The position numbers and the translations under genes were made by a program. Positions 37,609-47,163 of a stretch of 64,000 bases of DNA are shown here, piece by piece. Below the pieces are notes generated by a model. It ran no database searches, was not told the DNA's origin, and saw only the letters and a program-made list of their open reading frames with translations. The stretch's first letter is position 1, and every line of letters starts with the position of its first letter. The stretch comes from Ignavibacteriota bacterium (GTDB taxonomy: Bacteria; Bacteroidota; Ignavibacteria; Ignavibacteriales; Melioribacteraceae): contig PDPT01000039.1 in assembly GCA_002746605.1 (NCBI GenBank), positions 16,478-80,477 of the forward strand. The letters run 5' to 3'.

Positions 37609-38829
37609 ATGAAAAATAATAAAATTATTAAGAGTCTCATCTTTTCATTTATAATAATTGTTTTCTCATTTGGATGTGCTGATGATACTACTCCCACAAT
37701 ATATAGGGATATACCAAACGGTAAAGCTCCCGTTATTACTGCGGTAGAGCCCGCAGATACTTGTTTAGCAGGTGTTTCAAGAGTAACTATTACAGGAGAA
37801 AATTTTTCTTCGGATATTTCTAAATTGGTGGTCTTTTTCAATTCGGAAAAGGCAAAAATATTTGAAGCATCTGAAACAAGGATAGTAGTTCAAGCTCCTT
37901 ATGTACTGGGGGATTCCATTGCCATAAAAATTGGAGTTCAAGGAAGTCTCTTATATAATGAACCGTATTACATCGAAGGAAAACCTCCGGTTGTCTCGGT
38001 AATTAATTTTTTAGAAATTGAAGAACCGTATGGTATTGCATTAGATAATAAAAATACTTTATTTTTTAATATGGTACTAAATAGTGTTAGTAACGGACTT
38101 AAAAAATTTACTGCAGCTGAAGGAGTTATTGACTTTTCTCCCAAAGGAGGGGAATCAAATTACTTGGAACTACGATATTTTGATAATGCACTATACGGAA
38201 CTCGTATACAAAAAGTTCGAGCAATCTTTAAAAGTGTGGAAAATACATCCCCTAAAGCATTGCCAGTTAGTAATAAAAAAATGAAATTTACAACTTTAGA
38301 TTTTGATAAAGATAAAAATATTTGGGCTGGAGGAGAAGGTGGAGAAATTTACAGTTTCAGCCAAGATTTTAATACTAAGGTAGCTTTCAGTTTTGATGGT
38401 AAAATTCAGAGTATGAGGTATTTTGATAAATATTTATATTTTGTTGGACAAAAAGATTCTTTATATAAAATTTGGCGAACTGAAATATTTTCTGCTGATA
38501 GCATAGGACCTATTAAAGAATATTATAATTTAACCGAAAATTTGGGTGATTATACAGCTACTTCTATAACATTTTCTAAAGATGGAAAATTATTTATTGG
38601 TACTTCTGCAGAGGGTTATGATCCCAATGCTTTAGTTTATTTAGATGAGAACAAAAATATTGTTCAATGGTATCCAGGCTTAATTTCCGGACCTGTTTTA
38701 AATCTTACTTGGGATAATACAGTAAACTTATATTATGTACGCCAAAAAGTTGAAGATAAATCACAAAGCCAACTTATTATGAGGATAAATACCGGGCTTG
38801 AAGGTGCACCACAATTTGGAAAAGATTAA
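37609..38829 (+). CDS. IPT/TIG-domain lipoprotein with propeller-like C-terminus
   Basis: A 406-residue lipoprotein. The signal ends at the lipobox FGC (Cys23). Residues about 40-125 form an IPT/TIG immunoglobulin-like domain (PVITAVEPADTCLAGVSRVT, ITGENFSSD). The rest has NHL-like repeats (PYGIALDNKNTLFF, TLDFDKDKNIWAGGEGG, SITFSKDGKLFIGT) indicating a beta-propeller. TIG domains are frequent in SusE/F-like or SusD-neighbour binding proteins, so a surface binding lipoprotein for the receptor of this operon is plausible. It is separated by 24 bases from the PorV-like gene and 47 from the next propeller protein. Confidence 0.8.
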   Translation: MKNNKIIKSLIFSFIIIVFSFGCADDTTPTIYRDIPNGKAPVITAVEPADTCLAGVSRVTITGENFSSDISKLVVFFNSEKAKIFEASETRIVVQAPYVLGDSIAIKIGVQGSLLYNEPYYIEGKPPVVSVINFLEIEEPYGIALDNKNTLFFNMVLNSVSNGLKKFTAAEGVIDFSPKGGESNYLELRYFDNALYGTRIQKVRAIFKSVENTSPKALPVSNKKMKFTTLDFDKDKNIWAGGEGGEIYSFSQDFNTKVAFSFDGKIQSMRYFDKYLYFVGQKDSLYKIWRTEIFSADSIGPIKEYYNLTENLGDYTATSITFSKDGKLFIGTSAEGYDPNALVYLDENKNIVQWYPGLISGPVLNLTWDNTVNLYYVRQKVEDKSQSQLIMRINTGLEGAPQFGKD

Positions 38830-38876
38830 ATAAGATAGTTAATAAATCATTTATAAATTACTTAGGAGGTAATATA

Positions 38877-40151
38877 ATGAAAAAAATACTTATAACTGTA
38901 ATATTCTCTGCATTTGTATCTACTATGATAAATGCACAATGGGAAGCTGCCGGTCCGTGGCCTGATTCAAACTATATTGGCGGGTCGCATGGTATTGCTG
39001 TAGATCCTGATGGTAAGGTTTGGACTTCAAGCTATTATTTTTCTAACTGGGCAACTCCTGGTGGAGATACTTTGAAAGCTACGCCTATTTTTGTTTTTAA
39101 TGCTGATGGAACACCTGCAGATACAATTTATACTGTTACTGATGGAACAGTAACAGATTCTCTAACAGGAAAGTGTAGAGGTTTGGGAACCGATGAAGTT
39201 GGAAATATAATTTATGTACAATCAGGTCCTGCAAAAGGTATTAAAATAAATTATAAAACTATGGCAAGAATGTCTAGTGCATTATTAGAAGAATTAGGTT
39301 CTTCACCAACCGCACCCGCTGTTGATGAAAACGGTAATATTTTTATTGGTCCTGTAGTTGGTGGAGGTACTAATGCTATAGCAATTTATAATACTGAGTT
39401 TGAATATCAAGGAAACGCAGTAGTAGGTCCTCCTGCTATTGCTAGAACAATGGAAGTATCGAAAGATGGTAATACGATTTATTGGTTACCGTTTACTGCT
39501 CAAGCAGGATATGTATATTCAAGAAACGATGAGTTTTCCAGTTATGAATTAACAGATTCATTATTTTTGGGAATGAGTATTGAGTCTTCTGCATGGCAGC
39601 CTGTTTCAAACTTACTATGGGTTTCTCATGATGTTGATCGTGGAACTGATTCTACCAAAAGTGATTTAACTTGGTATGGGTATGATCTTACTTCGAAAAC
39701 TTTTGTTGATAGTTTTACTTTAATGGAAGCTGTTAATGCCGGAGATAAATATCCAAGAGCATTAGATTTTAGTCCTGATGGAAAAATTGCTTATGTTAGT
39801 TTATTTGGTACTAAGTTTCATAGAATTTATAAATTCACTACTGATAGTGTGAAAGTTGATATCGAAGAAATACCTGGAACCATTCCGAATGGTATCGAAT
39901 TAGCACAAAATTATCCTAATCCTTTTAATCCATCAACTTCAATTTCATTCTCTATTCCAAAGAGTGATATTGTAACTCTTAGGGTCTTTGATATGCTAGG
40001 ACAACAAGTAGTTGAGTTATTAAATGAGCAAAAATCAGCTGGTAACTATAAGGTAACTTTCGATGCAAGTAAATTAGCTTCGGGTACTTATGTTTATATG
40101 TTGCAAGTAGGTGATGTAAGTATTAGTAAGAAAATGCTGCTGTTAAAGTAA
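38877..40151 (+). CDS. T9SS-exported propeller protein
   Basis: A 424-residue secreted protein with a signal peptide (about residues 1-20, ending INAQ). A propeller-like region has repeats such as SHGIAVDPDGKVWTSS, APAVDENGNIFIGP and RALDFSPDGKIAYVS. It ends in a complete T9SS type A sorting domain (NYPNPFNPSTSISF... MLGQQVVELL... ASGTYVYMLQ... KKMLLLK). It has a strong AGGAGG ribosome binding site 10 bases before the ATG. It shares the propeller theme with the lipoprotein upstream and ends the operon at a clear terminator. Its ligand is unknown. Confidence 0.87.
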   Translation: MKKILITVIFSAFVSTMINAQWEAAGPWPDSNYIGGSHGIAVDPDGKVWTSSYYFSNWATPGGDTLKATPIFVFNADGTPADTIYTVTDGTVTDSLTGKCRGLGTDEVGNIIYVQSGPAKGIKINYKTMARMSSALLEELGSSPTAPAVDENGNIFIGPVVGGGTNAIAIYNTEFEYQGNAVVGPPAIARTMEVSKDGNTIYWLPFTAQAGYVYSRNDEFSSYELTDSLFLGMSIESSAWQPVSNLLWVSHDVDRGTDSTKSDLTWYGYDLTSKTFVDSFTLMEAVNAGDKYPRALDFSPDGKIAYVSLFGTKFHRIYKFTTDSVKVDIEEIPGTIPNGIELAQNYPNPFNPSTSISFSIPKSDIVTLRVFDMLGQQVVELLNEQKSAGNYKVTFDASKLASGTYVYMLQVGDVSISKKMLLLK

Positions 40152-40176
40152 GTATTAAAATATTTAATTCTTTATT

Positions 40177-40208
40177 AAAAGTCCGATTGAAATATATCGG
40201 ACTTTTTT
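40177..40208 (+). terminator. Rho-independent terminator of the receptor operon
   Basis: A perfect 11-base stem, AAAAGTCCGAT (40177-40187) and ATCGGACTTTT (40196-40206), with an 8-base loop and a run of six T at 40203-40208. It stands 25 bases after the last gene of the TonB-receptor operon and marks its end. Confidence 0.92.
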
Positions 40209-40267
40209 ATTTTAGAAAACTAATAAGCATGAGTTAATAATTAGAAGTTTAAGAACTCGGTTTGTTG

Positions 40268-40807
40268 TTATAAAACTTTATTTTTTATAATACTTGATAT
40301 TTGATCTAGATTTTCTTGTAATTTATGTAATTCTTTTTCCAGCTTTTCTATTTTGTGATATTCCAAAGATTCTGAGCCACTTAATAACCAATTAATATCA
40401 CATCCCTTGTTTAAAAGTTTTAATAATATTTTAGAACCGGGTTCCCTTTTACCGCTAATATATTGATGAAGTTGCTGAGGAGAAATATCTATAGCTTGAG
40501 CTAATTTTTTTAAAGTTCCATACTTTTTTTTCGCAAAAATTCTGATTCTTCCACCAATACCAATACGTAGTTTTTCATCAGCAAATAAGTCTAAATTATT
40601 TTCAGAAATTCTACTGAAAAATTCCATCTCGTTATCTTTGTTATTTAATATATCTTTAATTTTTGTATAAAGGTGTTTGTCTATCTTGTTGCTGTCATTT
40701 AAAAGGTAAGAAAATGTTTGCGGCTTTAGCCCGAGTTTTTTTGCTAACCAGTTTTGTTTAATTCCATGTGAATGGATCAGATATTTTATTTCTTCTTGTA
40801 ATGTCAA
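40268..40807 (-). CDS. Double helix-turn-helix (XRE-type) regulator with coiled-coil tail
   Basis: A 179-residue DNA-binding protein. The N-terminal HTH spans about residues 2-52 (IKQNWLAKKLGLKPQTFSYL). A second, separate XRE HTH spans about residues 82-140 (GTLKKLAQAIDISPQQLHQY). The C-terminus (about 150-178) is a heptad-rich helix (IEKLEKELHKLQENLDQISS), likely a dimerisation coiled coil. Two HTH units in one short chain are unusual for the XRE family. It lies alone between a terminator and a 529-base gene-free gap. No ligand domain is present. Target unknown. Confidence 0.82.
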   Translation of the reverse strand: MTLQEEIKYLIHSHGIKQNWLAKKLGLKPQTFSYLLNDSNKIDKHLYTKIKDILNNKDNEMEFFSRISENNLDLFADEKLRIGIGGRIRIFAKKKYGTLKKLAQAIDISPQQLHQYISGKREPGSKILLKLLNKGCDINWLLSGSESLEYHKIEKLEKELHKLQENLDQISSIIKNKVL

Positions 40808-41336
40808 ATTATATGATTCTTATTTTATAATTTTAAGTAGTTACAAGTTAATAAGAAAAATTTAAATATAAAAAAACTTTAAACAAACATGTTTTGATAG
40901 TTTACTAAAAAATTATAAAAATTTTGTTTCGTATAAAAATACAATAACCAGAGATAACTGAATCTTATACAATTGTACTTTTTTAGAATTTTTCATTAGG
41001 TGTTTGTATGTTGTAAATAGAATCTTTTAAATCGTATAACTTGCTATGGACTTAATATTGTGTTTTTACAACTTGTCCGTAGTTTGGAAAGAAAGTATTA
41101 TGTGAGAGAGATTGTCTTATCTTTTAGATTTCTCCAGCCAGATGTAGGATTGCAATAACACTCGCTTTATGTTTTGAGGTTTTTACTTTTCTAAAATTGT
41201 TTTTTAATACTTACGATAATTCAGTATTACCTATTGACTTTTCACGAGATTATTGTACTTCGTTTTGCTCCAACCGGAATGACAATCTCTTGTCTCACAT
41301 CTCAAATTTTACATTCTCATATATAGAATCTGATGG
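40808..41336. other. Gene-free region with inverted-repeat-bounded element
   Basis: No convincing gene is seen in these 529 bases. Inside it, ATGTGAGA+GAGATTGTC (41100-41116) recurs in inverted orientation as GACAATCTC+(TTG)+TCTCACAT (41281-41300), bounding about 200 bases. An internal hairpin-like pair AGATTATTGT / ACAATCT is also near 41246-41289. This might be a MITE-like or REP-like repeat or the arms of a structured RNA. The ends have no clear target-site duplication. The rest is AT-rich upstream sequence of the HTH gene. Confidence 0.35.
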
Positions 41337-42338
41337 CTACGTTCCAAGTGTAGCAACCATTACAGCTTTAATTGTGTGAACTCTATTTTCAGCTTCATCA
41401 AAAACAATTGAGTGTTCCGATTCAAACACTTCTTCGGTAACTTCCATTCCGTCTAAACCGAATTTTTGGAAAATTTCTTCACCAATTGTTGTTTCTCTAT
41501 TATGGAATGCTGGTAAACAGTGCATAAATTTAACATTAGGATTACCTGTTAATTTTATTGTATCCATATTGATTTGATAAGGTTTTAAGAGTTTAATTCT
41601 TTCTTCCCAAGCTGAATCAGCTTCACCCATTGAAACCCAAACATCAGTATAAAGAAAATCAACTCCCTTTACACCTTCTTCCAAATCACTTGTTAAAGTA
41701 ATTTTAGCACCCGATTTTTTTGCAATTTCTTTACATTGATTTATCAAATCTTCCGAAGGTAAAATTTCTTTTGGGGCACAAAGTCTAACATCCATTCCCA
41801 TAATTGCTCCCCCCACAAGAAGAGAATTACCCATATTGTTTCTTGCATCACCTAAATAACAGAAAGAAATTTCCGAAAGCGGCTTTGTTGAGTGTTCAAT
41901 CATTGTTAAAAAGTCAGCAAGTATTTGTGTCGGATGATATTCATCGGTCAATCCGTTCCAAACAGGAACATTAGAATACTCGGCAAGTTCTTCAACTATT
42001 TTTTGGCCAAATCCTCTGTACTCAATTCCATCATACATTCTGCCCAGAACTCTTGCGGTATCTTTCATCGATTCTTTATGACCGATTTGCGAACCACTTG
42101 GTCCAAGATAAGTTACTCTTGCCCCTTGATCAAATGCTGCTGTTTCGAAAGCACATCTTGTTCTGGTGGATGACTTTTCAAAAATTAAAGCTATATTTTT
42201 ACCTTTTAAGGTTGGTCGTTCATAACCGCCATATTTAGCGTCCTTTAAATTTTTTGAAAGCTCAAGTAAAAATGTTAATTCCTCTTTTGTGAAATCTAAT
42301 AACTTCAGAAAACTTCTGTTTCTTAGATTAAAAGCCAT
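41337..42338 (-). CDS. argF: Ornithine carbamoyltransferase
   Basis: A 333-residue enzyme that joins carbamoyl phosphate and ornithine to give citrulline (or the reverse in catabolic forms). Carbamoyl-phosphate-binding motifs are [10 protein letters not shown] and HPTQILADF, and ornithine-binding motifs are DVWVSMG and [10 protein letters not shown]. The length and the [18 protein letters not shown] segment fit both anabolic ArgF and catabolic ArcB. With no arginine deiminase or carbamate kinase nearby, the biosynthetic role is the default. Transcribed alone. The 3' end lies against the gene-free region. Confidence 0.95.
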   Translation of the reverse strand: MAFNLRNRSFLKLLDFTKEELTFLLELSKNLKDAKYGGYERPTLKGKNIALIFEKSSTRTRCAFETAAFDQGARVTYLGPSGSQIGHKESMKDTARVLGRMYDGIEYRGFGQKIVEELAEYSNVPVWNGLTDEYHPTQILADFLTMIEHSTKPLSEISFCYLGDARNNMGNSLLVGGAIMGMDVRLCAPKEILPSEDLINQCKEIAKKSGAKITLTSDLEEGVKGVDFLYTDVWVSMGEADSAWEERIKLLKPYQINMDTIKLTGNPNVKFMHCLPAFHNRETTIGEEIFQKFGLDGMEVTEEVFESEHSIVFDEAENRVHTIKAVMVATLGT

Positions 42339-42427
42339 AAATATTTCTCCTATTAAAATTATTATTAGTTAAAAAAATTGATTATGTTAAGATATTGAAC
42401 TAAAACGAGAACAAAAAATTTAAATCA

Positions 42428-44149
42428 ATGAAAAAATCAACTTATTTCAAAAATGTTCTTCTAATAACATTATTATTAATTTTTGTACTAAATGCTAAAA
42501 CCTTTTCTCAATTTGCAAATCCAGTAAAAGCCAAAAATGGAATGGTTGTTTCGGCATGCTCGCTTGCTTCAGAGGTAGGGATTGATATTATGAAAAAAGG
42601 CGGTAATGCAATAGATGCCTCAGTTGCTGTAGGATTTGCTCTTGCTGTTACTTACCAATATGCCGGTAATATTGGCGGTGGCGGATTTATGGTTTTACAC
42701 TTTCCCGATGGAAAAAGTACTACAATCGATTTTAGAGAAAAAGCTCCCAAATCTGCTTATAAAGATATGTATCTTGATGAAAAAGGGAATTTAATTCCTG
42801 AATTAAGTCAAAAAGGTATTAAATCTGTTGGAGTTCCCGGAAGTGTAGCGGGTTTAATTTATGCTTTAGAAAAATACGGAACAATGAAACTTTCAGAAGT
42901 AATACAACCTGCAATTGATTTGGCAAAAAAAGGTTTTATATTAAATGAAGCCCAAGCAAATTCCTTTGAACGCTATTTGAAAAGGTTTGAGAAATATCCT
43001 TCTACCATAAAAGCATTTACCAAAAACGGAATTCCGTATAACGAAGGTGAATTATTTATTCAAAATGATTTAGCTAACACTTTAAGCTTAATAAAGAAAA
43101 ATGGTCGAGACGGGTTCTACAAAGGCAAAGTTGCCGATTTATTTATCAAACAAGTTAATGAAATGAACGGATACATAACTCATTCAGATTTAGAAAACTA
43201 TAAACCGGTTGAAAGAAAACCCGTAAAAGGAACATACAAAGATTATGAAATAATTTCTATGGGTCCGCCAAGTTCCGGTGGAATAGCAATAATTCAATTA
43301 TTAAATATTTTGGAAAATTTTAATTTTAACAAAACAGAATGGAACAGTAGTAATTATATCAATAAACTTGTGGAGGCTATGAAATATGTTTATGCAGATA
43401 GAGCAGAGCATCTTGGTGATGAAGACTTTTATCCCGTTCCCAAAGAAAAATTATTATCCAAAAAATATGCGAAAAAAATTTATAATAGAATAAAAAATAA
43501 AGCTGTTCCTTCTGATGAGATTAAATCACAATTACCAAATGATTATTACGAAAGTAACGAAACTACTCACTATTCGGTTTATGATAAGTACGGCAATGCT
43601 GTTAGCGTTACAACTACGGTAAATTCAGGTTACGGTTCTAAAGTTGTTGTAGAGGGAGCAGGATTTATACTCAATAACGAAATGGATGATTTTGTTTCTA
43701 AAGCCGGAGAACCGAATCAATTTGGATTAGTCGGGGGGAAGGCAAATTCAATACAACCCGAAAAAAGAATGTTGAGTTCAATGACACCGACTATTGTTTT
43801 AAAAAATGGAAAACCTTTTTTAATTGTTGGTTCTCCCGGAGGTTCAACAATAATTACAACTGTTTTACAGGTTATATTAAATGTTATTGAGTTTGATATG
43901 AATATTAAGGAGGCTGTAAGTGCTCCTAGAATTCATCATCAATGGCTGCCCGATAAAATTTTTATTGAAAAGTTTGCGGTTAATTCTGATACAATAATTA
44001 AATTGGAAGAAATGGGTTATAATTTTTCTGATAGAAATTCAATGTTTACAATTCTCGGTTCTGCTCAATCTATTTTAATTGATAACAACAAAAATGAAAT
44101 TTATGGTGCATCAGATTCAAGAAGTAACGGAAGAGCAATCGGTTATTAA
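42428..44149 (+). CDS. ggt: Gamma-glutamyltransferase
   Basis: A 573-residue exported Ntn-hydrolase that cleaves gamma-glutamyl compounds such as glutathione. It has a signal peptide (about residues 1-27). The large subunit contains the substrate-binding FREKAP motif. Autocleavage is expected before Thr379 in the motif TTHYSVYDKYGNAV, which becomes the N-terminal nucleophile of the small subunit. Oxyanion and substrate residues are seen in LSSMTPTIVL and GSPGGSTIIT. Length is normal. It is divergent from argF with a 90-base shared upstream region. Confidence 0.95.
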   Translation: MKKSTYFKNVLLITLLLIFVLNAKTFSQFANPVKAKNGMVVSACSLASEVGIDIMKKGGNAIDASVAVGFALAVTYQYAGNIGGGGFMVLHFPDGKSTTIDFREKAPKSAYKDMYLDEKGNLIPELSQKGIKSVGVPGSVAGLIYALEKYGTMKLSEVIQPAIDLAKKGFILNEAQANSFERYLKRFEKYPSTIKAFTKNGIPYNEGELFIQNDLANTLSLIKKNGRDGFYKGKVADLFIKQVNEMNGYITHSDLENYKPVERKPVKGTYKDYEIISMGPPSSGGIAIIQLLNILENFNFNKTEWNSSNYINKLVEAMKYVYADRAEHLGDEDFYPVPKEKLLSKKYAKKIYNRIKNKAVPSDEIKSQLPNDYYESNETTHYSVYDKYGNAVSVTTTVNSGYGSKVVVEGAGFILNNEMDDFVSKAGEPNQFGLVGGKANSIQPEKRMLSSMTPTIVLKNGKPFLIVGSPGGSTIITTVLQVILNVIEFDMNIKEAVSAPRIHHQWLPDKIFIEKFAVNSDTIIKLEEMGYNFSDRNSMFTILGSAQSILIDNNKNEIYGASDSRSNGRAIGY

Positions 44150-44304
44150 CTCTTAAAAATTTTTATGCTAACTTTTATTAAAGTAACAGAGTTTGATAAC
44201 ACTTTTTATATGACTTTTTTGAAAAAATTAATAACTTACTTTTGATGTAGATTTTTTTTAATATAGATGATAAAATAAAAATGAAATATAAAAAAGGAGA
44301 AAAA

Positions 44305-44853
44305 ATGTTAAAAAAACATTTAACTATCGGTTTATCAATATTTTTAATTTTGTTATTTTCTGTTGCTTGCGATCAAACTAAAGATACAGTTGAGAAAGCA
44401 AAAGATGCCGTAAACAAAACAGCGGAATCTGTAAATAAAACGGCAGAAGAGGCAGTTGATAAAGTTGGCGAAACAACAGAAAAAGTTGTAGAAGAAACAA
44501 AAGATGTTACCAAAAAAGTTGCTGAAGAAGTTAAAAATCTTTTTGATTCCAACAAATTGGTTGGGGCTTGGAAAGGTAAATTAGCCGGTAGAGAAACTAT
44601 ATTAACAATTACATCGGCAAAAAATAATAAAGTTAACGGAAAAACAGTTGTTAATTTAGGAAAACTAATTAGACAAGATGTTAAAGGAATATTCAATGCC
44701 GAAACAAGAACTTTAAATCTGCAAGACCAACTTAATCTAAAAGACAAAGGAAAATACGAAGGTACAATTTCTAAAGATGGAAAATCTTATTCGGGAACAT
44801 TTACCGTTTTAAAAAGTAATGAAAAAGTAAAATTTAAATTATTCAAAAAATAA
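44305..44853 (+). CDS. Lipoprotein with amphipathic-helix repeats
   Basis: A 182-residue lipoprotein. The start at 44305 is preferred because AAGGAG lies five bases upstream; an in-frame ATG at 44281 would place charged residues before the signal. The lipobox is SVAC. Next comes a Lys/Glu/Thr-rich stretch (about residues 25-80) with 11-residue-like repeats (EKAKDAVNKTAESVNKTAE) resembling apolipoprotein- or LEA-type amphipathic helices. The final 95 residues appear to form a small beta domain (VGAWKGKLAGRETILTITS). Function unknown. The following lipoprotein gene is 19 bases away. Confidence 0.75.
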   Translation: MLKKHLTIGLSIFLILLFSVACDQTKDTVEKAKDAVNKTAESVNKTAEEAVDKVGETTEKVVEETKDVTKKVAEEVKNLFDSNKLVGAWKGKLAGRETILTITSAKNNKVNGKTVVNLGKLIRQDVKGIFNAETRTLNLQDQLNLKDKGKYEGTISKDGKSYSGTFTVLKSNEKVKFKLFKK

Positions 44854-44872
44854 ATCAATAAGGAAATCAAAA

Positions 44873-45637
44873 ATGAAAAAAATAATTAATCTTCTACTAC
44901 CGCTAATTTTTGTAATTGCTATTATTAGTTGCGGAGATGATAATGGTACAACAGACCCGATTCTGGATGAAAAGGGAGCTTTACAAATTTTATCTTCCCC
45001 TGAAGGTGCAAAAATTTATATTGATAGTGTTGCTACCGGAGATGTTACTCCATATACTTATGGTTCTAAGGATGTTAAGGAGTATAAAGTAAAATTAACA
45101 CTTGATAATTATCAAGATACTACCTTTACAGTTTCCGTATTAAAAGGTCAAACTACAACAGTTAATATAAAATTAACACCTGAATATGTAGTTTATGGAC
45201 CTGTTAAAATTTGGGAATCTTTGGATCCAAGTACAAATCATCCAAGCGGATTAAGTCTAAAATTAGGAAAAGCTTACAGTATTGCTCAATCTAAAGATAG
45301 TTCTGCATTTAATGATATCTATTACAATTCTGATGGTTTTTTAGTTGTAAGTGCTGATAATAGAAATAATAACAATAAAATGACTAGAGAAACATTCTTT
45401 AAAGTAGGTAGTTCTACAAACCTAAGTGATGGTGTTGCTGCATCAGTCAAAGATCAAACTTGGGGAAAAAGTATTGATGCAAATGAAAGAAATTACATCT
45501 TTTTATATGATGCTGATGGTCATTACTCAAAATTAATTATTTTAGAAAAGAATGATCCTTCTTCACTTACCTCTAAAGATGGAAATTTAGTAGTTAAATG
45601 GATTTACAATAAAGCTGAAAATAATACCAGTTTTTAA
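44873..45637 (+). CDS. PEGA-domain lipoprotein
   Basis: A 254-residue lipoprotein. The lipobox is IISC (Cys20). Residues about 33-105 form a PEGA domain (GALQILSSPEGAKIYIDSVA, DNYQDTTFTVSVLKGQTTTV), a beta fold common in surface-layer and envelope proteins. The C-terminal half has no recognised family. It is probably co-transcribed with the helical lipoprotein before it and is closed by a terminator 20 bases downstream. Confidence 0.8.
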   Translation: MKKIINLLLPLIFVIAIISCGDDNGTTDPILDEKGALQILSSPEGAKIYIDSVATGDVTPYTYGSKDVKEYKVKLTLDNYQDTTFTVSVLKGQTTTVNIKLTPEYVVYGPVKIWESLDPSTNHPSGLSLKLGKAYSIAQSKDSSAFNDIYYNSDGFLVVSADNRNNNNKMTRETFFKVGSSTNLSDGVAASVKDQTWGKSIDANERNYIFLYDADGHYSKLIILEKNDPSSLTSKDGNLVVKWIYNKAENNTSF

Positions 45638-45657
45638 CTTATGTACTTTTTAATTTG

Positions 45658-45686
45658 AAGGTGTACTAAAAAAAGTGCACCTTTTT
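45658..45686 (+). terminator. Rho-independent terminator
   Basis: AAGGTGTACT (45658-45667) pairs with AGTGCACCTT (45674-45683), one G-U pair, with an A-rich loop and five T at 45682-45686. It follows the PEGA lipoprotein stop by 20 bases. Confidence 0.85.
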
Positions 45687-45775
45687 GTTTTTAAAGATTT
45701 TTATTTTTTTGACTTTTTTATTTTATTAGAAAATGTTAAAATAAACTTTTCATTAAAAGATTATATATCTATTTT

Positions 45776-47029
45776 ATGCGACCAATAATTATATTTTTTT
45801 TCCTATTGCATCTTCACTTAATGGGTCAAACCAAGATTTTTATTCCTATGGATATAAATCAAAAAGATCATTTAAAAGCTTATGGAATCACTTTTAATTC
45901 ATTAAAATCCGGTTATAAAGCGGATTGGCTTTTAAACTACAGAGGTGGTTCATTTTTATTAGACTATTCCGAAAAAATTGTTATGGAATGCAGAATTAAA
46001 AATGTGAGTTTCGAACTTTTAGAAAACAGCTCCGTAGTGGAAATCTATTCATTAGTGCAAAGCGATGATAACAATACCGAAGTTGTACGATTAGAAAAAG
46101 CTCCAAAGATAGCTGTTTATGTTCCTCCCGGATTTCAACCTTGGGACGATGCTGTTACTCTCGTTTTGGAGTATGCCGAAGTTGATTATGATAAAATATG
46201 GATAGAAGAAATTTTAACCGGAAAACTAAAAAAATACGATTGGCTTCATCTTCATCACGAAGATTTTACAGGGCAATTTGGCAAATTTTATGCAAGCTAC
46301 AGGAGTGCGAGATGGTATCAAGAAAATCAATTGCTCTACGAAAAGGAAACCGAAAAGTTTAACTTTAAAAAAGTTTCGGAAATGGAGAAAGAGGTTGTAA
46401 ATACAATCAAAGATTATATCGGGCAGGGCGGATTTCTTTTTGCAATGTGTTCCGCTACGGATAGTTATGACATTGCTCTTGCGGCAAACAATGTTGATAT
46501 CGTTGATAAAATGTATGACGGTGATGCCCCTGATCAAAATGCTCAAACACTACTCAATTTTAAAAATACACTAGCATTTAAAGATTTTAAGTTAGAAATG
46601 AATCCTATGGTTTATGAGTATAGTGATATTGACATTCAACTAAATGAAATTGGACTGGAACAAAATGATTATTTTACTCTGTTTGAATTCTCTGCAAAGT
46701 TCGATCCGGTTCCCACAATGCTTACTCAAAATCACGTTAATACCATCAGAGGATTTATGGGACAGACAACAATGTTTCGCGAAAGTAAAATAAAAAAATC
46801 AGTTGTAATTATGGGCAAACGAGCAGACACAGATCAAGTAAAATATATACATGGAAAATACGGAAGAGGAACTTTTACTTTCTATGGTGGGCACGATCCG
46901 GAAGATTACAGACATGCTGTTAACGATCCGCCAACTGATTTGAGTTTGTTCAAAAACTCACCGGGTTATAGATTAATTCTAAATAATATTTTATTTCCTG
47001 CAGCAAAAAAGAAAAAACAAAAAACTTAA
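45776..47029 (+). CDS. Conserved exported protein, often mislabelled asparagine synthetase B
   Basis: A 417-residue protein with a signal peptide (about residues 1-17, ending LMGQ). The mature start TKIFIPMDINQKDHLKAYGI and LLNYRGGSFLLDY match a family that, as I recall, is often annotated 'asparagine synthetase B' in Bacteroidota. It has neither the N-terminal Cys2 glutaminase nor the ATP-pyrophosphatase of that enzyme. The middle (YIGQGGFLFAMCSATDSYDI) resembles a class I glutamine-amidotransferase-like flavodoxin fold, with a Cys in AMCSA at a nucleophile-elbow-like position. The C-terminal HGKYGRGTFTFYGGHDPEDY is conserved-looking. A periplasmic role is expected; the activity is unknown. 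The basic tail KKKKQK is notable. Confidence 0.7.
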   Translation: MRPIIIFFFLLHLHLMGQTKIFIPMDINQKDHLKAYGITFNSLKSGYKADWLLNYRGGSFLLDYSEKIVMECRIKNVSFELLENSSVVEIYSLVQSDDNNTEVVRLEKAPKIAVYVPPGFQPWDDAVTLVLEYAEVDYDKIWIEEILTGKLKKYDWLHLHHEDFTGQFGKFYASYRSARWYQENQLLYEKETEKFNFKKVSEMEKEVVNTIKDYIGQGGFLFAMCSATDSYDIALAANNVDIVDKMYDGDAPDQNAQTLLNFKNTLAFKDFKLEMNPMVYEYSDIDIQLNEIGLEQNDYFTLFEFSAKFDPVPTMLTQNHVNTIRGFMGQTTMFRESKIKKSVVIMGKRADTDQVKYIHGKYGRGTFTFYGGHDPEDYRHAVNDPPTDLSLFKNSPGYRLILNNILFPAAKKKKQKT

Positions 47030-47163
47030 TATTGGGTTAGATGAATATATTCTGATGCTAAAGTTAAACAAAATTTTGAATTAACTACTTACTTTAGCAA
47101 TTTTGAGTAAATTTGGATAAAGTTAAATTTGTTATGATTGCAGTTATATTTTTAAAATATTTG

